A stretch of 64,000 nt of DNA from contig JAQOOI010000017.1 of assembly GCA_028554645.1 (NCBI GenBank), forward strand, positions 744,001-808,000, given 5' to 3'. The notes under the pieces are model-generated. The model searched no databases, was not told where the DNA came from, and was given only the letters and a program-made list of their open reading frames with translations. This document shows positions 57,431 through 64,000 of this stretch, one piece after another (within the stretch, counting starts at the first letter, position 1; each line of letters opens with the position of its first letter). The DNA comes from Omphalotus guepiniiformis. Lineage: Eukaryota > Basidiomycota > Agaricomycetes > Agaricales > Omphalotaceae. The translations under genes were made by a program, and so were the position numbers.

Positions 57431-60400
57431 ATGACATCAATGCTCGAAACACCTTCGAGGATCTGGCGCAGGATTGAAGCAGAGGGGAGCAGAGACATGC
57501 CTTCATTACCTTCTGTTCCTGCTTTCGACGATTCTGCAGAGGAACTTCTCATCGACGATATCGAACCAAGTAGTGAAATCGATGATGGTCATGAACTACT
57601 TAACAATATTGGCAGTCCTATTCATTCTACTCCCGCTGTTTCTCACCATGCCTCAACTATTCGTGCCACCTCAAGCACGTCGAGTACCGCTCGTTTTGCA
57701 AATTCAATCCATCGCTCGGCGAGATCATCTGCATTTTCCACCAACTCGAGGGCAGCGTCTTCTAAAATGAGCCCATATGATAGCTTCGACGTCAGTGCTA
57801 TACCATCACTTCCGGACGATGAACTTGAACATCCGAGCGACAGTCTTTCTGGAGATATAGGAGATGTTGGTAGCCTGAGGAGTGCCGGTAGTCTGAGGAG
57901 AGGCAGGGAGGGCGTATCCGAAGATCCTCTTCAAAGTGATGATAACGAAGAAAGCCAGGAAATCTCACTCACTGACGCCTTAGAGTCGGTCAGTCGAGCA
58001 AGTTCACCCTATCCCGACGTGCAAGATTTGGGTCCTACGCCAAAGAAAGCTGCATACCTTGACATTGAAGTTCCTCTCAAGTCTACACCGAAAGCGAGTA
58101 TTTGATCACTACCTGATATTCTATCATATTTATACGTTCGGAGACAGACCTCTCCGTTTGACAGATTTCGCAATGTAGCAATGCGACGCCCGCTGGCTGA
58201 GCGTACTAGAACTCCTTCCCTCTCACGAACGACTCTATCTCCAGCCTCTTCGCCACCGAATTCTACTCCTCGAAGCACGAAATCCGCCGCACTTGATCGT
58301 TCACTTAGCGTTTCCCCAATTGCCGCAGCCTCAGTACCTCTACCTCGATCAAACACGAACTCACCTGCGGTAGTAGGAGCTATTCCTGAGCCCGAACGGA
58401 GCGTCTCGCATTCTGAACCTGACAGTTTGTCTATGGATATCACAGAAACCCATATCTCTCGCCTCAGGCACCTCCCCGAGTCGGACTCGGAGGGACCAGG
58501 GGAGGAATCTTCTCATGACGGGGTCAGGTTTGCTCCAACGGAAGGCGAGCCCTCCGCAGAGGCCATATTCTCCTCTGATGATGGTGCTAGTCCAGATCCA
58601 ACCGACACCGAGCGTCAGCCTTCTCGCTTTCCGGGTGGTCTCGCAAGTGCTTTCTCCTCTCCTGCTCCCTCTTTAGCAACCCCCACGCCCGCGTTCCCCA
58701 GACCACGGGCGCGTTTTAATCTTCCTCCTCCACCTGAAGATGTCGCCGCTGCGTCGACACCTGATGATCAGGATCTTTCAGATGAAGGAGCAGAGGAGGA
58801 TGCGCTAGTGACACCCCATACAAGACGACGATCTTTTCTCCTTTCTGTTATTAATTCCACTGCACGCCCTCGTCTCAAATTCCCCACTCCCCACCCGCGG
58901 AACAGGATCCCGCCTGATACACCAAGTGTCATAGCGAACACACCAGGTCCTGCGATTGCGAACACGACCGTAGAGAACACACCTGCACCTGCGCTTCGCG
59001 CCGCCTTTGCCGGCGCTACTCCTAGACCTCGTTTGGGAGGGCGCAGGATGTCACATCCTTTGGCTCAAGCGTATACCGCGTCTTCGACTGCGTCTGACTC
59101 TGAATCCGGGGAATCTAGGGAACATGATGCTGCTCTTTCAATTGGAAATGCTCCTGTCCCTTGGAACACGCCCGCACCAGGATTGTCTGCTCCACATCTT
59201 TCTCCGTACGACGAGGGTGCAGGTGGCGCCTCATTCCTATCTACAGCCTCATCTCATGACTTAACAACCCATCCTCGAGCGAATACCTCCTTTGACCCAG
59301 CACTAGGTTTTGGAGGAAATGCTCCCGGTCATGGTGTGGGTCGGTTCAATGCAAACAAACTGAACAATTACTTGCATGGGTTGAACAGGAGGTTACAGGA
59401 AGAGAATGAGTCGTTAATGGAACGCCTCCGAAAGCTAGACGAGGAGAAAAGAGCGACAGGCTCGACTAGTGTCCCAGCTACTCCGGCAACATCAGTGACA
59501 GCGTCAAGACGGACCAGCGGTGGGAGAAGGCTCAGTGCTGCTTCGACATTAGGTGACGTAAAGGAAGATTCCGGCGAAGACTGGATGGAGGAAAAGGCTG
59601 AATTAGAAGAGATGGTGGAGACGTTCAAGACCGAGATGACGAAATGTTTGGAAGAGAAAGAAGAGGTCGAGAAAGCTCTCGAGAAAGAGCAGCAAGAAAG
59701 GGCTAGGGACAAGGAACGGTGGAAGGAGCGCATGGCTGAAGTTGAGAAGGGGGTGGAGGAGATTGTCAGGGATCTGGAGATGAAACTACACGCTGCCGAG
59801 CAACAAGCCAAGAAAGCTGAGTCTGCAGCCGCCGAACGTATCAAGGAGATCGAGAGAGATCTGACCGAGGCCCAAGCACGGACAGAGGACGCTGTTGATC
59901 GGGCGCAGAAGGCAGAAAGGGCTATGGCGGACGAGCAGGATCTCGGTGCAGAGCTACGAAGTGCCAATGACCGAGCTAGTGATCTCATGGGTGAACTAAG
60001 AAATGCTTCTCATCAAATCAAAGAACTTGAGGAGGAAGTTCTTCGGTCTGACGAACGGATCGATCAACTCGAACAAGAAGCACAGGAGCAGAAGGCGGCA
60101 GCAGAGAGTCTTCGCAAAGAGTTGGATGTCAAGGGCGAAGAGTTGCAGGCCCAGCGTACCGAAATTCGACACCTAGAAGGCGTCCAACAGAAGACTGAAG
60201 AGGAACTGCAAGCGACTAAAGCCTATGTTGCTGAGATCGAGGAGGACGCTGCTGCTGCCGTTGAGCAAATCCATACCCTAGAGAACAATCTGGCTTCCGT
60301 CAAGGAGGAACTCGGCCGCATGCAGATTGTAAAAGGCGAGATGGAGGCTAGAGGCGAGCAACTTGCGAATGAAGCTGAAAGGGCCGCCGAGCTTGCGAGG

Positions 60401-63151
60401 CAGATGGAATCTGCTCTTGAAGCTGCAGAGACAAAAATGGCGGATGACGAGGAAGAGGTCGCGAAGTTGAAAGGGAAACTTGCTGCTCTAGAACGTGAGA
60501 AGGAGCGTCAGAAGGAGCTTAGCGTTAGGTCCATCGAGCCATCCAATAATCCTGCTGCGAACTCTGCTCATGACGCCGAAATTGAAGCTCTTGAAGAGGA
60601 GCTGGACGAAGCCACTAAAGAAATTGCACGATTGCAAGCGACCCTCAACCAATCTCCTGCCCGGAAAGCGATGGACAAGGCCAAGGATGCGAAGATTGAA
60701 ATGCTCGAACAGGAGAACGAAGCCTTGACTGAAAGGGTCAAGGCATTGCGGATCGCCATGAATGAAGTCAATACCCCGAGCAAAATCTTCAATTCTACCC
60801 ACATCTCACCTCTGCATCGGCATGCATTATCCATGTCCATTAGAGCTCCGAGAACGCCTGGCGGCCCACTGAGAGACGTGAGTAGCTTTCTTTTCAACGT
60901 TCATCTTGTGTGCTCAGCACTGTACGACTAGATGTCATGGTTGAACAGTACTGCAAATGACCCTTCTCTTTCCCCCTTCGTGGCGGAAATTTCTCGACTA
61001 CAGCGCGAGTTAGATCGAGCTAATGACAGTATTGATGACAAGATTGACAAGCTCGAGGACGCAGGCTTGGGTGTCGTTGGATTGACGAAGAAGTTGGAGG
61101 ACGCTCGATCCCGTATCAGGCGACTAGAAGATGATATTGCTCGCCTTCGTAGGCGGGAAGATCGTCGACTCCATCGGTTAGAAAGGGCAAGATGTCAGAA
61201 ATGTCTGACCAAGGTCAACCTCCGAAACCTCATTCACCCCTCCGAGGACGAAAGGTCTGTCCCAGAATTTCATCCCTACTTTATTTTATATTAAAATAAC
61301 ATCCATTGCAGTATTTTCGAGGGCGCCAGTGACAGCCTTCCAACTGAGCCTCCTACCCCTCCCACAAAGACGAGTGAGGCATTGCGAGCCAATCTCAGTT
61401 CGGTGAACATACACCTTGCAGAGATGAAGAAGCAGTGGGCAAACGAGAAGCAACAGTTACTTGGGGAAAAGGCCGTTTTGCAGGACGCAACAAATCGCTT
61501 GAATGTTCAAATTCGTGAGGCGAGAGCTGAAATAGACAAGGCTTCTAAGCAGCAGAAGACTGACAGTCGGATGCGCCTGGATGTTCAAGAAGTAGGTAAT
61601 TGTTTGTCCTCGAAGAAGACCTCCGTACTTATGTTTTGGCTCTAGGATCTGGAGAAAGCCAGGACTACCATCGCTGAGCTTGAAAACGACCTTAAAGCCG
61701 AGCGCGCTCGATTGCGGTCCATGAACGCGGAACAGAGTCGTATCAACAAAGAAAGAGAGGAGATTCTTCTGCAACTTCAGCGGACTGAAACTGTAAGTGC
61801 GCGTGGGTTGCATTTCTGCTTGGTGTTGATGTGTGCTCCAGGATATGGAAGATGTTCGATCCCAGCTTCAGTCATGCAAGAAGGAAAACCGAGAGATGGA
61901 AAATGAGTTACGACGTGAGGTCATCCACTTTGCCTGATCAATTTGACACTAATTGTTAGTACTTTAGTCAATACCAACGCAGAACAGAAGGCCCGGTTGC
62001 TGGAAAGCAAAGTTGCAGAAAATGTCGAAACCATAGATCACTTGCGAGAAGAGCGTGCTGGACTAGCCGCAGAGTACAAGGCACTACAACAGCGCTTTTC
62101 TGAAATATCAGAGGTCAGCAGAACCTTCGTCAATCGCGAAAAACAAGTTGATGGTTTTCTCTGAAAGCATGCTAATCGTCTTCAAGAACGGCAAACCTCT
62201 TCTCAGACGGTTCACGACAAGCGTCGGCATGAACTAGACCTCCATATGATCGAAATTGAAGATCTCCGTCGAGCCCTATCGGAGCGCTCAGCAGACCTTC
62301 ACCATGTAGAGGCCGAGAAGAATCGGATTGCAACAGAGCGAAGTAATGTTGCGCAGACTGTTGCTTCCCTAGAGGCGGATCTCAGACGAGTGCGGAAGGA
62401 TGCTGAAGCATTTGGCCGTGATTTGAAGCTCCTCCGAGCAGAGAAGGAGAGAGTGGAGCTCAAGCAGAAAGAGGAGCAGTCAAGAGCAGAACGAATCAAG
62501 AAGCAATCGCAGGCGCAGATTCGCTTGTTGACTGAGCAGCTGGACGGACAAAAAATGAAGACGCTTCATGCACAGGAGGAATTCGAGAAGCATGTCTGCA
62601 AGATGTGAGAAATCAAGTGACTTGTTTTTCTCGTGATGCTGATTGTGTACTAGGGACGATCGTCAACTGTCATCACTAAAGCTTCAACACAACAAGGAAT
62701 GTAAAGGACTCATCGTGCAAATACGCTATTTGAAAGCGAAGTTCACAAGGGAGTCTATGCTGCGTTTCGACCTGGCGTATCAAAAACAATATTTGCTAGT
62801 CTTGTTGGCCAGCTTTGAGAAAAGGTAAGCGGCGAACGATGTGGCTCGAACTACAAAGTGAAACCTACTCTTACCAGCGAGCGAACTATCGTGGCCTCCA
62901 TAGCGAGGATCGGTTATCCCGTGGGGCCACCTCCGCCCAAGCCAAAACGGAAACTGAAGACCATTGTGCTAGCCGTTGTTTTCCTTACTCGTACAAGGTG
63001 AAGTTGAGTTTGAGTGCGTTTTGTAGGTATGGCTGACCATCTCGGCAGACAAGTAAGTGAAGAATGGAGCAAACACAACGCGTCCAAGCAAGCTATCGCC
63101 GCTGCTTTGCAAGATGTTCGGCAACGGAGGACCGCTACTACGAATTCTTGA
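57431..63151 (+). CDS. Spindle-pole-body scaffold with Cnn_1N motif and PACT-like C-terminus
   Basis: This is a very long coiled-coil protein, roughly 1600-1700 residues in about ten exons. The first exon runs 57431-58100 and the largest 58155-60877. The N-terminal 650 residues are Ser/Pro-rich and disordered. The centrosomin-type motif (Cnn_1N) reads NANKLNNYLHGLNRRLQEENESL. Almost continuous coiled coil follows. Near the end ARIGYPVGPPPPKPKRKLKTIVLAVVFLTRTR splices at about 62998-63048 to QVSEEWSKHN, which resembles a PACT domain that anchors proteins to centrosomes or spindle poles. Pcp1/pericentrin-like proteins with these two ends recruit gamma-tubulin complexes. The exact splice sites between 61550 and 62900 are approximate. 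Confidence 0.85.
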
Positions 63152-63279
63152 TTGTCACATCGCTTTTGATTTACTTTATTCAGATCTTTTCCTGATATTA
63201 TGTTCATGTTCTCCTGTTATGATAAATGTACCCTGTACCCTAGTTTAAACGAGTTCTGTGTCGCTTGTAAGAATCATCA

Positions 63280-64000
63280 CTAGTCGGCTTGTTTGTCAGT
63301 CCCTTGATTCTTGCGCTCTGAGAGTACGCGGTACGTATTTTTCGAGAAGACATACGAAAGGCCACTCCATACCGTAGTGCCTGCGACTATCCATCTATAT
63401 GAACGTCAAATACGATGCCTTTATATGTTGGTAAACAGGTACACATTGTAATCCTAGCAAAGGAGCTTGCAAGTCCCAAGGGAGGATAGGACTGAATGCT
63501 GTAGTACCCATCAGAAGAAGTTGAAGAGCGGTGTTGACCTTCTCCAGAGTTAATAGTGCAGTCGGAATATAGGAACAGCTCATACCTTGCTGATTTCGGT
63601 GGGATGAACCTCTGCGGATGGTATCGAAAAGTCCCAGTACCGAACAAAATTTTTCTGCCAGTTGAGATCAGCCAAATTCCAGATGCGACCTAGGCCGACT
63701 TACGGGCGGCGGCAATGATGTATAACGAATGTAAAACGCCGAAATACTAAGGAGTACATCTCGGCCTATGATGAGCACTGCAAGAGGTACTGGAACCAAG
63801 CTTTCAGTCGGGTACGCGTGAGACTAGTCGTATGAACACGTAGGGGTAGCATGCCCTTCATCGTTAAAGTCACCGTCAATGTGGTCATGAGCGCCTTGTC
63901 AGCTGCAGGATCCAGAATTGTTCCAAGGACAGAGTTCATCTTGAAACGACGGGCTAGCCAACCGTCAGCCTTATGGGTAGCTTTCAGATTCAACTGAGCC
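63280..64000 (-). CDS. CRD1: Cardiolipin synthase, C-terminal part (CDP-alcohol phosphatidyltransferase)
   Basis: The gene runs off the right edge; only the C-terminal half is here. The CDP-alcohol phosphotransferase signature is visible as DGWLARRF...GTILDPAADK, including the D-G-x2-A-R and G-x3-D-x3-D spacing (the last Asp in PAADK). Downstream segments are KVNTALQLLLMGTTAFSP and, after an intron at about 63362-63421, AGTTVWSGLSYVFSKNTYR. The stop is at 63280. Cardiolipin synthase joins CDP-diacylglycerol and phosphatidylglycerol in the inner mitochondrial membrane. The mitochondrial presequence would be outside the window. Confidence 0.88.

Noticed and set aside
58768..60897. Long minus-strand frames opposite the spindle-pole gene (up to about 200 codons)
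   Set aside because: They mirror the Glu/Lys-rich coiled-coil codons of the plus strand as Ser/Leu-rich shadow sequence. The plus-strand frame has the domain motifs.
1..64000. CRISPR arrays, prophage, bacterial operons
   Set aside because: No regularly spaced repeats. Spliced eukaryotic genes throughout rule out a bacterial context.

Overview
The window looks like nuclear DNA of a filamentous basidiomycete, most likely an Agaricomycete mushroom. The evidence is many short GT-AG introns (mostly 46-75 nt), densely packed genes on both strands without operons, and families typical of this group: a Ste6-type pheromone exporter, a fungal vezatin/Inp2-like protein, a DUF6987-type protein, and RING plus coiled-coil genes. 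Exon models were assembled by hand by joining open frames at GT/AG sites that restore family motifs. Coordinates can be off by a base or two.

Layout, left to right. 1-1.3 kb: 3' end of a Pro/Met/Gln-rich putative regulator. 2.1-5.0 kb: vezatin-like myosin-binding protein. 5.6-6.7 kb: orphan gene. 7.1-9.0 kb: MFS sugar transporter with two suspicious splice sites. 9.3-10.7 kb: SLC25 mitochondrial carrier. 11.2-12.6 kb: secreted class 3 lipase. 12.6-15.0 kb: gene-poor stretch with an inverted-repeat cluster, ending in a split tRNA-Arg(UCG). 15.2-17.3 kb: TPR/J-domain co-chaperone. 17.6-20.3 kb: F-box/WD40 protein (Cdc4 type). 20.7 kb: second tRNA-Arg(UCG). 20.9-21.7 kb: short-chain dehydrogenase. 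22.1-23.2 kb: TA-flanked inverted-repeat transposable element of about 1 kb.

23.7-28.6 kb: Ste6-like ABC transporter. 29.2-30.7 kb: cyclin C. 31.1-32.0 kb: RING protein. 32.2-33.5 kb: nitronate monooxygenase-like enzyme. 33.8-35.6 kb: She3-like coiled-coil protein. 36.4-38.1 kb: DEK_C/HIRIP3-like chromatin protein. 38.2-42.9 kb: GH35 beta-galactosidase. 43.4-44.2 kb: Vps25. 44.6-46.0 kb: second RING protein. 46.3-50.6 kb: membrane hybrid histidine kinase. 51.0-51.8 kb: ribosomal protein L11. 52.8-53.8 kb: third RING protein. 54.5-55.4 kb: SNARE Vti1. 56.0-56.9 kb: DUF6987-like protein. 57.4-63.2 kb: spindle-pole-body scaffold (Cnn_1N and PACT-like). 63.3-64 kb: C-terminal part of cardiolipin synthase.

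The genes are mostly independent housekeeping and secretory functions rather than a pathway cluster. Trafficking and organelle genes recur (vezatin-like, She3-like, Vps25, Vti1, Ste6). I found no clear new multi-gene system. The most useful leads are the TIR element, the paired split tRNA-Arg genes, the non-canonical splice junctions and the three RING/coiled-coil paralogues.
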